64,000 nucleotides of DNA from contig NZ_KV917377.1 in assembly GCF_002019705.1 (NCBI RefSeq), forward strand, positions 2,478,565-2,542,564. Direction: 5' to 3'. Positions 19,276 through 29,121 of this stretch are shown here, one piece after another (within the stretch, counting starts at the first letter, position 1; every line of letters begins with the position of its first letter). Below the pieces are notes generated by a model that worked only from the letters and a program-made list of their open reading frames with translations, was not told the origin of the DNA and made no database searches. The DNA is from Shouchella patagoniensis. Its GTDB lineage: Bacteria > Bacillota > Bacilli > Bacillales > Bacillaceae_D. The position numbers and the translations under genes were made by a program.

Positions 19276-20154
19276 TTATTTCTTATGAACCCAACCAAGC
19301 AACATTTCTCTAACAAACTTGCTTGCTGCGATAGCCGTTTGTTCTGATGGATCGTATGCCGGCGCTACTTCCACTAGATCAGCACCGATTATTTGAATAT
19401 CCGCTTCACTAATTAACCTTTGAGCTTCAAGTAACTCTTTTGATGTGATTCCACCAGCCTCAGCTGTTCCTGTTCCAGGCGCATGGGCTGGATCAAGCAC
19501 ATCAATATCGATTGTCACATAAACCGGTCGACCAGCAAGGGTAGGTAGCACTTTTTTTAACGGTTCAGCTACATCAAATTTATGCATATGCATACCCGAT
19601 TCCTTCGCATAAGCAAATTCCTCACGCATACCTGAACGAATACCAAACGAATAGACATTTTCTGGACCAATTAATCCACATGCTTTGCGAATTGGCGTTG
19701 AATGAGACAGAACTTCTCCCTCATATTCTTCACGCAAATCGGCATGTGCATCAATATGGATAATCGCCATATTTGGATGCTTTTTATACATGGCTTTAAA
19801 AATGGGCCATGATAGCAAGTGCTCTCCACCAAGTCCAAGTGGAAATTTACCATCTTCTAGTAAGGTGTCGACATACGCCTCAACCATTTCAAGACTTCGT
19901 GCCGCATTTCCAAACGGAAGAGGAATGTCACCCGCATCAAAATAAGCGACTTCTTCTAGGTGTTTGTCCGCATAAGGACTATATTCTTCTAGGCCCAAGG
20001 AAGCTTCGCGAATCCGCGCAGGACCGAAGCGTGAACCTGGACGAAAGGAAACTGTCCAATCCATAGGCATACCATAAACAACCGCATCTGCCTCTTCATA
20101 TGAAGCACGGCTCATTATGAATACTTTACCTGAGTAAGATTCATCAAATCGCAT
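19276..20154 (-). CDS. speB: Agmatinase
   Basis: Hydrolyses agmatine to putrescine and urea, second step of the arginine decarboxylase route. The 292-residue ureohydrolase has the binuclear manganese motifs GGEH, HIDAHADLR and YVTIDIDVLDPAHAPGTGT, and aligns with B. subtilis SpeB over its whole length. The ATG at 20154 follows AGGGGGAA. It lies 12 bp downstream of speE; putrescine made here is the substrate of the neighbour. Confidence 0.96.
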   Translation of the reverse strand: MRFDESYSGKVFIMSRASYEEADAVVYGMPMDWTVSFRPGSRFGPARIREASLGLEEYSPYADKHLEEVAYFDAGDIPLPFGNAARSLEMVEAYVDTLLEDGKFPLGLGGEHLLSWPIFKAMYKKHPNMAIIHIDAHADLREEYEGEVLSHSTPIRKACGLIGPENVYSFGIRSGMREEFAYAKESGMHMHKFDVAEPLKKVLPTLAGRPVYVTIDIDVLDPAHAPGTGTAEAGGITSKELLEAQRLISEADIQIIGADLVEVAPAYDPSEQTAIAASKFVREMLLGWVHKK

Positions 20155-20165
20155 GTTCGTTCCCC

Positions 20166-20993
20166 CTACTTCAGTAAATCTTGGACAAACTTAGGTAATA
20201 CGAATGATGCATTGTGAATGTCCGGTGTGTAATACTTTGTCTCAATCTCATGAAAACGAGACTGTGGTACTTCAAGTGGATCATGCTTTTTCGAACCAAT
20301 CGTAAATGTCCACATACCACTTGGGTACGTTGGAATATTACATGTATAAAGACGTGTTATAGGAAAAATTTCCTTAACATCCTTGTACACGTTCGTAATT
20401 AAATCTTGATGGAACCATGGGTTGTCAGTTTGAGCAACAAAAATGCCATCTTCTTTTAACGCTCTTGAAATTCCTTCATAAAACCCACGCTCAAATAGTT
20501 TTGCTGCTGGTCCTACTGGCTCAGTTGAATCAACCATAATCACATCATATTCATTTTCTGATTTTGCAATATGCATAAAACCATCATCCACTTGTACATC
20601 AACACGAGCATCATCAAGTGCACAAGCAATTGTTGGTAAATATTTTTTTGAGTACTCAATGACCTTGCCATCAATATCAACTAAAGTTGCTTTCTCTACA
20701 GATGGATGTTTGATCACTTCGCGAATCGCTCCACCATCTCCACCGCCAACTACAAGAACATGTTTTGGGTTTGGATGAGTAAATAAAGGAACATGCGTCA
20801 CCATCTCATGATAAACAAATTCGTCTTTCTCCGTTGTCATAACCATCCCGTCTAATAACAACATATTGCCAAATTCTTCGGTCTCAACCATATCAAGCTG
20901 TTGAAAATCCGTTTTTTCAGTATGCAGAGTTCGTTTTATTTTCATTGTAATGCCAAAACGTTCTGTTTGTTTTTCTGTAAACCAAAATTCCAC
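20166..20993 (-). CDS. speE: Spermidine synthase
   Basis: Transfers an aminopropyl group from decarboxylated S-adenosylmethionine to putrescine. The 275-residue protein has the SAM-binding [13 protein letters not shown], the acidic DIDGKVIE, and the catalytic [11 protein letters not shown] region. The GTG at 20993 follows AGAGGTG and gives an N-terminus ([13 protein letters not shown]) matching B. subtilis SpeE (276 residues). Confidence 0.96.
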   Translation of the reverse strand: MEFWFTEKQTERFGITMKIKRTLHTEKTDFQQLDMVETEEFGNMLLLDGMVMTTEKDEFVYHEMVTHVPLFTHPNPKHVLVVGGGDGGAIREVIKHPSVEKATLVDIDGKVIEYSKKYLPTIACALDDARVDVQVDDGFMHIAKSENEYDVIMVDSTEPVGPAAKLFERGFYEGISRALKEDGIFVAQTDNPWFHQDLITNVYKDVKEIFPITRLYTCNIPTYPSGMWTFTIGSKKHDPLEVPQSRFHEIETKYYTPDIHNASFVLPKFVQDLLK

Positions 20994-21157
20994 GTTTGTC
21001 ACCTCTTTATTAATTAAGCCTCTAAGGCGCACAGCTTTCCTATGCTAAGAGCTAGTATAGCTGATGCATACGGAATTGCAACTACTGGTTTGGTTTAAAA
21101 AACGATATTCCTACCCAGACTGGTTAACAGCCTGCACAGAAAGGGGTACTCCAGCAA

Positions 21158-23266
21158 ATGATTCCAGCCACACGAGGACAACGAAAACGATTTAAGCGGA
21201 CAAAACAACTGTTTCGTTTAATCTTGATTTTCACTATTCTTGTTACGATTAGTATTATTGCCCTTCTTTCATACACGCGGATGCAAGGTCCTCCGCCCAT
21301 GGACCTTGCAATCAATACTCAATTCCTCGCGGCAGATGGGTCTATTATTGGCAATGAAGAAGCAGGACAAAACCGTTTGTCTATCCCTCTTCAAGTGATG
21401 TCACCTTATCTGCCACAAGCAACGATTGCGATTGAGGATCGGAAATTTTATTCCCATTACGGCTTTGATGTTAAACGTATTGGCGGAGCGATTTTAGCGA
21501 ATCTCCAAAGCGGAGAGAAATCACAAGGGGCTAGCACCATTACCCAACAGTATGCACGCAACTTATATTTATCGCATGAAAAAACGTATATAAGAAAGTG
21601 GAATGAACTCCTGTATTCCTTACGTCTTGAAATGAATTATTCCAAGGACGAGATTTTAGCAGGCTATTTAAATACAGTCTATTATGGTCACGGAGCGTAT
21701 GGTGTCGAAGCAGCAGCTCAGCTCTTTTTTAATAAGTCTGCTAGTGATGTGACGTTAGCAGAAGCTGCCATGCTCGCTGGTATTCCAAAAGGACCAAGTT
21801 ATTTCTCACCACTGAACGACTTAGAGCGAGCAACATCACGTCAGCATTTAATATTAGACAGCATGGTATTAACTGGCGCAATTAGTAAAGAACAAGCGGC
21901 ATCTGCAAAAGAAGAAACGTTGAATTTTGAAAGCAAGACTGAATTAGAAGATGGAGACATTGCGCCGTACTTTCAAGACCATGTAAAAGCCCTGTTAAGA
22001 AAAGAAGCGAATTTAGAAGAAGAGGCGCTTGATACGAGTGGATTAACCATTCAAACAACACTTGATCCTGCCCTTCAGCAAAAAGCTGAAGAACTTGTGG
22101 ATCACTATATGCCAGATAATGACTTGCAAGTTGCTTTTGTTGCCATTGATCCCCGAAACGGTGAAGTGAAGGCGCTTGTTGGAGGAAGAGATTACAATGA
22201 AAGTACCTTCAACCGCGCAACACAAGCAAAGCGGAATCCTGGTTCAACAATTAAACCTTTTCTTTATTATGCAGCCCTTGAAAACGGATTTACGCCAATG
22301 TCCACTTTTTTAAGTGAAGCCACATCGTTTACGTACGATGATGGCAAAGAAGAATACGCACCCAAGAATTACAACGATATTTACGCCAATGATTTTATTA
22401 CGATGCTTGAAGCAATTGCTTATTCTGACAACATTTATGCAGTGAAGACACATTTATCAATTGGAACAAACGAGTTAGTTTCAGTCGCAGAAAACATTGG
22501 ACTCGGCTCATTTGATGAACGTCCATCTCTCGCTTTAGGTGCTCAGCCCGTATCCATCATTAGTATGGCGAATGCCTATTCACCTTTAGCAAATGAAGGC
22601 AAGCAAATTGAGCCCATATTTATTCGCAGTGTAACCGACGCAAATGGGGAGACTCTTTACAGGCAGCAACACCCTATTCGTCAAGTGATGCATGCAGATA
22701 CAGCGTTTGTGTTAACCGATATGATGCGAGGTGTTTTTGACCCTTCATTAAACAGCTATACTTCTGTAACAGGGGGAAGTGTCGCCAAGCAATTAACGCA
22801 TCCAACCGCAGGGAAGTCAGGTTCCACGCCAAGGGACAGTTGGATGATTGGTTACACACCCCAGCTTGTTACAGCTGTATGGACTGGCTATGACAAAGAC
22901 AAAGAGATCGATCAGGCAGTGGAAGGTCAAATCGCCAAACGGATTTGGGCCGATTTTATGGAAGCCGCAATGAAAGATGAGCTTAAGCTACCATTCCATC
23001 AACCACCTGGCGTTGTTATGACGGAAATCGATCCGCATACAGGTTTGCTCACCAACGAAACATGTCCTGGTGGTAGAACGACAGCCTTTTTAGAAGGAAC
23101 AGCTCCACTTGAACCATGCTCTGATCCAGATGCCATTGAAGATTTACAAGAAGAACCAGAAGAAAAAGGCGACGGTTTCTTCAAACGCTTCTTTAAATGG
23201 TTCAGTATTGAAGATGGTGATCCAAACGGACCAGAAATTTTAGACGAAGATGTTGAGTATGAATAA
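21158..23266 (+). CDS. pbpG: Class A penicillin-binding protein (PbpG/PBP2d type)
   Basis: Bifunctional peptidoglycan synthase of 702 residues. One N-terminal membrane anchor (LILIFTILVTISIIALLSY) is followed by a GT51 transglycosylase domain (IAIEDRKFYSHYGFD, GASTITQQYARNLYL, YLNTVYYGHGAYGVEAAA) and a transpeptidase domain with SxxK (GSTIKPF), SxN (SDN) and KSG. The acidic C-terminal tail ends DEDVEYE. B. subtilis pbpG (ywhE) has the same place beside speEB and is used in spore cortex/germ wall formation. The ATG at 21158 follows AAAGGGG with a long spacing. I could not identify a sigma-F promoter. Confidence 0.93.
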   Translation: MIPATRGQRKRFKRTKQLFRLILIFTILVTISIIALLSYTRMQGPPPMDLAINTQFLAADGSIIGNEEAGQNRLSIPLQVMSPYLPQATIAIEDRKFYSHYGFDVKRIGGAILANLQSGEKSQGASTITQQYARNLYLSHEKTYIRKWNELLYSLRLEMNYSKDEILAGYLNTVYYGHGAYGVEAAAQLFFNKSASDVTLAEAAMLAGIPKGPSYFSPLNDLERATSRQHLILDSMVLTGAISKEQAASAKEETLNFESKTELEDGDIAPYFQDHVKALLRKEANLEEEALDTSGLTIQTTLDPALQQKAEELVDHYMPDNDLQVAFVAIDPRNGEVKALVGGRDYNESTFNRATQAKRNPGSTIKPFLYYAALENGFTPMSTFLSEATSFTYDDGKEEYAPKNYNDIYANDFITMLEAIAYSDNIYAVKTHLSIGTNELVSVAENIGLGSFDERPSLALGAQPVSIISMANAYSPLANEGKQIEPIFIRSVTDANGETLYRQQHPIRQVMHADTAFVLTDMMRGVFDPSLNSYTSVTGGSVAKQLTHPTAGKSGSTPRDSWMIGYTPQLVTAVWTGYDKDKEIDQAVEGQIAKRIWADFMEAAMKDELKLPFHQPPGVVMTEIDPHTGLLTNETCPGGRTTAFLEGTAPLEPCSDPDAIEDLQEEPEEKGDGFFKRFFKWFSIEDGDPNGPEILDEDVEYE

Positions 23267-23276
23267 ATAGATGGAC

Positions 23277-23321
23277 AAAAATAAGACGTTTCGCTCTTGG
23301 TAGCGAAACGTCTTATTTTTC
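23277..23321. terminator. Bidirectional terminator between pbpG and GNAT gene
   Basis: Perfect 13-bp stem AAGACGTTTCGCT (23283-23295) with complement at 23302-23314, flanked by A-tract and T-tract, so it works for both convergent genes. It contains the stop codon of the minus-strand gene. Confidence 0.88.
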
Positions 23322-24137
23322 CAATTCATAATAGGCTTGCGCTCCATCGGCAGTAAAGCCACATGTTTTATACAACGAAAGTGCTGCGTCATTATCAGTC
23401 GCCACATCAAGCCAAACCACTTTCCCATTGGTCACTTCTCGATGGACAATATCTGTTAATGCGGCACGCCCAATCCCTTTTCCACGTCGTTCCTTCGTGA
23501 GCACAAATCCGTAAATCCAGCTTTCTTTTTTCTGACGATCAACACGTAATTTCCCTACCGTTTGGCCATCTTCTTCAATGATATAATTGCCCTCGGCTCC
23601 ACCGTTTTTGTATAACGATTTCACTTCGTTTGCTGTTAGTCCAAAGCCTTCTTTATCAAGTTGATAAAGTTTCTCTTTATCATTTGCTACTGCAGGTCGA
23701 ATGCGTACGCCCTCTTTCGTGAATGGTATCGGGACTTCCTTACATACAAGCTGATGCTCCGTAAATGCATAGGCTGCACCAATCGCTTTGCAGTATGTTA
23801 TGCCTGTTTTTGATAAGACCGGGCTATTTATTAGAAAGCGTTCTGTTCGCTTTAACCAATCAGAGGATGCTTGCTCAAGCAACATCGTCGCAATCCCACG
23901 TCTTCTTTCGTCAGGATCCACCATTCCACAACACTCAATTTTATTCCCAAATTGATAGATTGCTAGGAAACCTAGCAAATCCCCTTGAGCATTGTAATGA
24001 AAATAATCTTCCGTTCCCGATTCAGAGCGGGATTCACTCGCTAACATATCCCAATTCAGTTTTAATTTAATACGATCTGCGTGCTCAACCTTTTGCTGAA
24101 GCGCATGAATCGCTTTTCGTTGCTCGGATGTAAGCAT
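23313..24137 (-). CDS. Tandem GNAT-domain N-acetyltransferase
   Basis: 274-residue protein with two acetyltransferase domains. The N-terminal one is degenerate but retains VDPDERRRGIATMLLEQA; the C-terminal one has VLTKERRGKGIGRAALTDIV (acetyl-CoA binding) and DVATDNDAALSLYKTCGF. Substrate unknown; tandem GNAT proteins acetylate small metabolites or antibiotics. The ATG at 24137 follows GGCGGTGAG. It converges with pbpG. Confidence 0.88.
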   Translation of the reverse strand: MLTSEQRKAIHALQQKVEHADRIKLKLNWDMLASESRSESGTEDYFHYNAQGDLLGFLAIYQFGNKIECCGMVDPDERRRGIATMLLEQASSDWLKRTERFLINSPVLSKTGITYCKAIGAAYAFTEHQLVCKEVPIPFTKEGVRIRPAVANDKEKLYQLDKEGFGLTANEVKSLYKNGGAEGNYIIEEDGQTVGKLRVDRQKKESWIYGFVLTKERRGKGIGRAALTDIVHREVTNGKVVWLDVATDNDAALSLYKTCGFTADGAQAYYELEK

Positions 24138-24218
24138 GTCTCTCACCGCCTTTTTTTCAGTATAGCATAGAAAGCGGCTGTTATTTTCTTAATTTTTTGT
24201 ACACGATATGAACGTCCC

Positions 24219-24929
24219 TTACTTATCCATTGCATTTCGTTTATAAGCAATATACACAGCTATTACACTTACGACCATCCATATACCAATGACAAGCCAA
24301 TCCATTCCAAGGGTAGATGAACCTTCACCAGATTGAATTCCATTAATAATGTCGATAAAACGAGAAGTCATTAAAAGATCCGATACACTCATTAATAATG
24401 CATTATCAAAGGCAGGAACCATTAGCGGAAGCATACATATCGCTAAGATAATAAGGACAGCCCAGACAGATGTTTCTGCGACCGTTCTCGCTAATAATCC
24501 TATAAACGTACCTAGTAGTAAAAACGTTATCACTAGTGGGACAGATAAAAGGGTAAATAAACCAAAGTCACTCATTTCAGTTCCGTATATAGCCATGACA
24601 ATGAAATTAATGACTAAAACAAGTAAGAATAACAGAACAGCCTTCCCTATCAACACTTCATACATTTTAGCCGGTGATAGCATAAGCATGCGTAACGTTT
24701 GTTTTTCTTTTTCTTCCGCGATCATTAAAGCTTGAGATGTTGCTCCAGCCATACCTAGTGTTAATATTAAGACAAAAGGCAACATCGAAGTTGATCCACT
24801 TTCTAATGAACTGTATAAAAAGGCAAATCCAATTGGCATAATTGCCGGAAACCACACTTGTGAATTTCTACTAGCGTCTTTAAAGTCTTTTGCAAAGATT
24901 GCTAAAATTCGTTTCATCGCTCCATTCAT
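24219..24929 (-). CDS. ABC-2 type exporter permease
   Basis: 236-residue membrane subunit with about six hydrophobic helices and the ABC-2 signature IAEEKEKQTLRMLMLSPAK near residue 70. The ATG at 24929 has AGGAGGTG upstream inside the ATPase gene and overlaps its stop by 4 bp (ATGA). Works with the ATPase at 24926. Substrate unknown; small exporters beside a LytTR regulator often handle peptides or drugs. Confidence 0.9.
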   Translation of the reverse strand: MNGAMKRILAIFAKDFKDASRNSQVWFPAIMPIGFAFLYSSLESGSTSMLPFVLILTLGMAGATSQALMIAEEKEKQTLRMLMLSPAKMYEVLIGKAVLLFLLVLVINFIVMAIYGTEMSDFGLFTLLSVPLVITFLLLGTFIGLLARTVAETSVWAVLIILAICMLPLMVPAFDNALLMSVSDLLMTSRFIDIINGIQSGEGSSTLGMDWLVIGIWMVVSVIAVYIAYKRNAMDK

Positions 24930-25777
24930 GTTAATGCACCTCCTGTAAGTTTAATGAAAATATCCCCGAGGGTTGGTTCGTTTGAATGAATGGTAAGTAC
25001 CTGTTTGTTTTGAATAAGCTCTGCAAGTACTTTAGAACCTTCTTCATTTTGTTCAATTTCTAATGTCTCTACCTCTGTTTCCACAACAATTCGTTTGTCA
25101 CTATGTTCAATCCGCAAATTTTTTGGTGTATCAACTGTAATTAAACTACCTTTATCAAGAAAGGCCACTCGATCACAAAGCGACTCCGCTTCCGCCATAT
25201 TGTGCGTCGTTAAAAAAATGGTTGTTCCACTCTCATTTAATTTCTTTAAAGCTTTATGCACATGTCCTGTCGTTGATGGATCAAGAGCCGATGTTGGTTC
25301 ATCTAAAAACAACAAGCTCGGCTTATGAAGCAATGTTCGCGCAAGAGTGACCCTTTGCTTCATCCCTTTTGAGAGCTTCTTAATGATCGTTTTTTCTTCA
25401 CCAGTTAATTGAACATCTTCAAGAACCGCTGCAATTCTCTCTTTCTCTGTCTCAACCCCATATAATTTACTAAATAGGCTTAGATTATCATACACACTCA
25501 AGCGCTCATACAATGCACTATTATCAGTTAATATTCCTACCTTTTGCATAATCTCTGACTTCGCACCTTTTTTTACATTATATCCTAGCACTTCGGTTGT
25601 CCCCGATGATGCACTAAGCTGTCCCGTAAGCACCTTCACCATAGTTGTTTTTCCTGAACCACTCGGTCCAAGTAAACCAAAGATTTCACCTTTTTTAATA
25701 GAAAGATTGATGTCGTCTAATGCAACCTTGTTTCCAAAAGCCTTTTTCACTCGATCTAATGTTAATACGTTCTCCAT
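24926..25777 (-). CDS. ABC transporter ATP-binding protein
   Basis: 283-residue ATPase with intact Walker A (GPSGSGKTT), signature (LSKGMKQR), Walker B (LLFLDEPTSALD) and H-loop (TTHN). The C-terminal extension is typical of ABC-2/NatA-type exporters. The ATG at 25777 follows GGGGAG. A 25-codon ORF overlaps its start (see 25762-25839). The regulator at 26023 lies 245 bp upstream on the same strand. Confidence 0.94.
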   Translation of the reverse strand: MENVLTLDRVKKAFGNKVALDDINLSIKKGEIFGLLGPSGSGKTTMVKVLTGQLSASSGTTEVLGYNVKKGAKSEIMQKVGILTDNSALYERLSVYDNLSLFSKLYGVETEKERIAAVLEDVQLTGEEKTIIKKLSKGMKQRVTLARTLLHKPSLLFLDEPTSALDPSTTGHVHKALKKLNESGTTIFLTTHNMAEAESLCDRVAFLDKGSLITVDTPKNLRIEHSDKRIVVETEVETLEIEQNEEGSKVLAELIQNKQVLTIHSNEPTLGDIFIKLTGGALT

Positions 25778-25839
25778 CTGTTCTCCCCGCCCTCTGCTTG
25801 AATTACTCCAAGTGTATAGCGAGATTTTAAAAACCGCAT
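25762..25839 (-). CDS. Possible 25-residue leader peptide before ABC ATPase
   Basis: Short ORF with a strong ribosome site (AAGGAG, 6 nt before ATG at 25839). It encodes MRFLKSRYTLGV and a polar C-terminus, and ends 15 bp inside the ATPase gene in another frame. It could couple translation or regulate the exporter. No homology is recognised; it may be chance. Confidence 0.35.
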   Translation of the reverse strand: MRFLKSRYTLGVIQAEGGENRWRTY

Positions 25840-26022
25840 TTGTTTCTCCTTAAACAGCCGTAAAAAGAAGTTAAGTCACCCTAATCGTACTTTAAATGGC
25901 TCCAACTAACTCAACAGACGTAAAAACTGACTGTATTAGGCTTTTATTCTGGTCTAATAAACCGTGAATGCCACCTATTTCACGTTGAATAGCATCAATT
26001 GCTCGCTATATGGCGTCTTTTA

Positions 26023-27030
26023 TCAAACACCAAGTGTCTCTTTTAACTGTCCATACTTCCCTTTTGATAGAGGGACGTTGCTCTTTTTCTGGTCGTCTAA
26101 AACAAGACTATAACTGTCCCTGGTCCATGTAATAATTTCTCTTACGCGCTGCAAATTTACTATGTAGGAGCGATGACAGCGATAAAAACCAACTGGTGTT
26201 AACCGTTTTTCCAACTGTGCCAACGTTAATGTACATTCAAAACTTTCCTTATTAACATGTAAATGACTTACGCCATCCTTACTTTCTATGTAATGAATTT
26301 CAGTTGGATCAAATAAAATTAATTTATCAGCCATTTTGGCTGGTATCTTCTCTAAGCGATTAGGCACTTGTATTTGTCTTTTATCAGACTCTCCATCATC
26401 GCTTTCCATTTCCTTAAACTCGGTTTCCGATAACTTATATACACTGGAACTAGTTAAAAGCGACTCTTCTAATGAACTTGAGAAGATTAAGACTGCCTTA
26501 TTCGCTTCTTTTAATCGAGCAATCATCTGGCGAAATAAAAAGGACGTCTCTAAATCAATTTGTAAATCTGGATACTCAAATAGATAGAAATCAACATCCT
26601 GCATGAGGCAACGCGCAAACTGGACACGCTTCTTCTCAGAAGTTGTCAGTTTTTTTATCACATGTCCTTGTTTTTCAATTAAAGCCAATTCATTTAAAAC
26701 GCTGTCCATTGAAATGGACGACGGAAAGAGCCTTTTCCAAAATAATAAGTATTCTTTTATCGTCAACCGTTCATAGCCGACATGTTCTTGCCTAAATAGC
26801 GCCATTTCTGTCAGCCTACTTTTTGTCATTGGCTTTCCCTTTAAGAAAAACGCTCCACTCGAATGGGTTCCTTTCCCCATTAGTAAATCAATTATTTTTC
26901 GACCGGTTTCATATGGCGCTTGTATACTGGTGACTGTTCCACTATTAATCGTTAAATCTATTTCTGCAAAGGCGTTTGTATCCCCTTCTCTCTTACTAAA
27001 TCTTTTTAAACGAACAATTTCCACAAACAT
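26023..27030 (-). CDS. Degenerate ABC-domain fused to LytTR DNA-binding domain
   Basis: 335-residue regulator. Residues 1-220 have the layout of an ABC ATPase but the key motifs are broken: Walker A reads APYETGRKI instead of GxxGxGKS/T, the signature reads LTTSEKKRV, and Walker B reads FYLFEYPDLQID. Residues 230-335 are a LytTR domain (IHYIESKDGVSHLHV, LTPVGFYRCHRSYIVNL, then NVPLSKGKYGQLKETLG). It has no receiver domain. ATG at 27030 follows GGAAGGAG. Probably controls the ABC exporter downstream by sensing it or its state; this is inference. Confidence 0.88.
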   Translation of the reverse strand: MFVEIVRLKRFSKREGDTNAFAEIDLTINSGTVTSIQAPYETGRKIIDLLMGKGTHSSGAFFLKGKPMTKSRLTEMALFRQEHVGYERLTIKEYLLFWKRLFPSSISMDSVLNELALIEKQGHVIKKLTTSEKKRVQFARCLMQDVDFYLFEYPDLQIDLETSFLFRQMIARLKEANKAVLIFSSSLEESLLTSSSVYKLSETEFKEMESDDGESDKRQIQVPNRLEKIPAKMADKLILFDPTEIHYIESKDGVSHLHVNKESFECTLTLAQLEKRLTPVGFYRCHRSYIVNLQRVREIITWTRDSYSLVLDDQKKSNVPLSKGKYGQLKETLGV

Positions 27031-27185
27031 TCACTCCTTCCTGCAATTCTCATTTTATCAAACCCTTTGCCTTGCATGATCGTTTTTCTGTAAAGTTCGA
27101 TCAATATGCAGATTTAAACATAATTTACCGCTTGCGTGCTAAACTAGAACGAATAAGGAAATTTACTTTCGTTAGGAGTGTTTGA

Positions 27186-28973
27186 ATGAGTACATACAAA
27201 TCACGCAGTGAAGTGCCTGATCATGAAAAATGGGATTTAACCGATCTATACGCGAACGAACAAGCATGGCAAAAAGATATGGATGAGAGCTACTCACTTG
27301 CTGATAAATTGATTCAGTACGATGGTGCGATTAATGACGGTTCAAGCTTACTTGCCTTTTTAAAAACACAAGAAGAGCTTTCCTTTATTTTACGAAAAGC
27401 ATTTGCTTATACAATGTTTTTAACTGATATTGATACGCGCGATTCTCATGCGCAAAAATTAAGCGCTAAAACAACACAATTAGGCGTAAAAGTGAGTGAG
27501 TCAACTGCATTTTTTATGCCGTTTTTGCTTAGTTTGGACGAAGAAACATTACGTGATTTTATTTCCCAGGAAAAGGAACTTGAATATTTCGAAGACGAAT
27601 TATGGAAGTCGTTCCGTTTTAAAGATCATGTATTAACAAAAGAAAAAGAAGAACTTCTGTCACAACTCGGTGAGTCGTTTCAAGGACCAAGCGATACATT
27701 TAATATGTTAAATAACGCAGACATACAGTTTGGTTACATCACCAATGAAGATGGTGAACAAGTGCAGCTAACGCGCGGGATGTATTCTAAACTTATTGAA
27801 GACGAAAACCGTGATAAACGTAAAGAGGCTTATAAAGCATATTACAAACCGTATGTAGAGTTAAATAACACAATCGCAACAACGCTTTCTGCCGAGGTAA
27901 AAACGAACGCGACTCTCGCGAAAGTACGTAATTATGAATCGGCATTGCAAAAAGCCCTATTCGCTGACAATATTGAACAAACGGTTTACGACCAGCTTAT
28001 TCAATCAGCAAAAACCAACATCGAGCCTCTACATGATTACGCACGTTTGCGCAAAGATAAATTAAACGTAGAAGAGTTGAGACAATACGACTTGAACGCA
28101 CCCATTGTCCCAGGTGTTAAAGCAGAAATTCCGTATGAAGAAGCATATGAAACCATGCTTGAAGCACTTCAGCCACTCGGGAATGATTATATTGAGCTTT
28201 TAAAAGAATTTAAAGAAAAACGTTATATCGATGTCCGTGAAACACCTGCAAAACGTTCAGGTGCATATAATATGGGCGTTTATGGTGTACATCCATTTGT
28301 CCTGTTAAATCACCACGATGACTTAAATAGTTTATTTACACTTGTTCATGAAATGGGCCACGCTCTTCATAGTCATTACTCAAGCAAACACCAGCCACAA
28401 ATTACAGCTAGCTACCGTATTTTTGTTGCTGAAGTTGCTTCTACTGTGAATGAAGTCTTACTCATTAACCATATGCTTGATAAAACAGAAGACAAAAAAA
28501 TGCGCGCATATCTTCTAAACCACTTTATCGAACAATTTCGTGGCACGTTCTTCACTCAAGTCATGTTTGCCGACTTTGAAAAACAGACGCACGAAAGAGC
28601 TGAAGCTGGCGAACCACTTGATGCAGAAAGTTTAAATGAATTATACGAAGAACTATTCCGGACATACAACGGTCCTGATATTGTCTTTGACGACGAAGTA
28701 AAATATGGCTGGTCTCGCATCCCTCACTTTTATCGAGCATTTTATGTATATCAGTATGCTACAGGCTTTGCATCAGCCATTCAAATTGCGACAGACATTC
28801 TCGCTGGTAAAGAAGGTTCTCTAGAATCGTATAAAACGTTTTTACAAAGTGGAAGTTCCGACGACCCACTAGAACTACTTAAAGCAGCTGGCGTTGATTT
28901 AACAACACCCGAACCCGTTGAAGCAGCCATGAAAAAATTCTCTGAGCTTGTTGCGGAATTAAAGCAATTATAA
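27186..28973 (+). CDS. pepF: Oligoendopeptidase F (M3 metallopeptidase)
   Basis: Cytoplasmic zinc peptidase cleaving short peptides, 595 residues. The zinc motif HEMGH with downstream Glu (VAEVAST) is present near residue 385, in the C-terminal catalytic domain; the N-terminal two-thirds is helical. The ATG at 27186 follows TTAGGAG. B. subtilis has homologues YjbG/PepF, though not at this locus. Confidence 0.94.
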   Translation: MSTYKSRSEVPDHEKWDLTDLYANEQAWQKDMDESYSLADKLIQYDGAINDGSSLLAFLKTQEELSFILRKAFAYTMFLTDIDTRDSHAQKLSAKTTQLGVKVSESTAFFMPFLLSLDEETLRDFISQEKELEYFEDELWKSFRFKDHVLTKEKEELLSQLGESFQGPSDTFNMLNNADIQFGYITNEDGEQVQLTRGMYSKLIEDENRDKRKEAYKAYYKPYVELNNTIATTLSAEVKTNATLAKVRNYESALQKALFADNIEQTVYDQLIQSAKTNIEPLHDYARLRKDKLNVEELRQYDLNAPIVPGVKAEIPYEEAYETMLEALQPLGNDYIELLKEFKEKRYIDVRETPAKRSGAYNMGVYGVHPFVLLNHHDDLNSLFTLVHEMGHALHSHYSSKHQPQITASYRIFVAEVASTVNEVLLINHMLDKTEDKKMRAYLLNHFIEQFRGTFFTQVMFADFEKQTHERAEAGEPLDAESLNELYEELFRTYNGPDIVFDDEVKYGWSRIPHFYRAFYVYQYATGFASAIQIATDILAGKEGSLESYKTFLQSGSSDDPLELLKAAGVDLTTPEPVEAAMKKFSELVAELKQL

Positions 28974-28999
28974 GTCCGCGTTCAACACATTCTATACGC

Positions 29000-29040
29000 A
29001 AAAAAACAGCCGAGGGATACATTTCCCCGGCTGCTTTTTT
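29000..29040. terminator. Terminator after pepF
   Basis: CAGCCG-AGGG/CCCC-GGCTG stem (29007-29033) followed by TTTTTT and preceded by an A-tract, so possibly bidirectional towards ywhD. Confidence 0.82.
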
Positions 29041-29121
29041 GTCCTAGTACTTCTTTTAGATTAATGGAACAAACAAGAAAGAACAAGGCTCGCTCGTCTT
29101 AATTCACAGTTTGTTCAAATT

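Noticed and set aside
20994-21157. Sigma-F or sigma-G promoter for pbpG
   Set aside because: Expected from B. subtilis, but no convincing -35/-10 pair could be placed.
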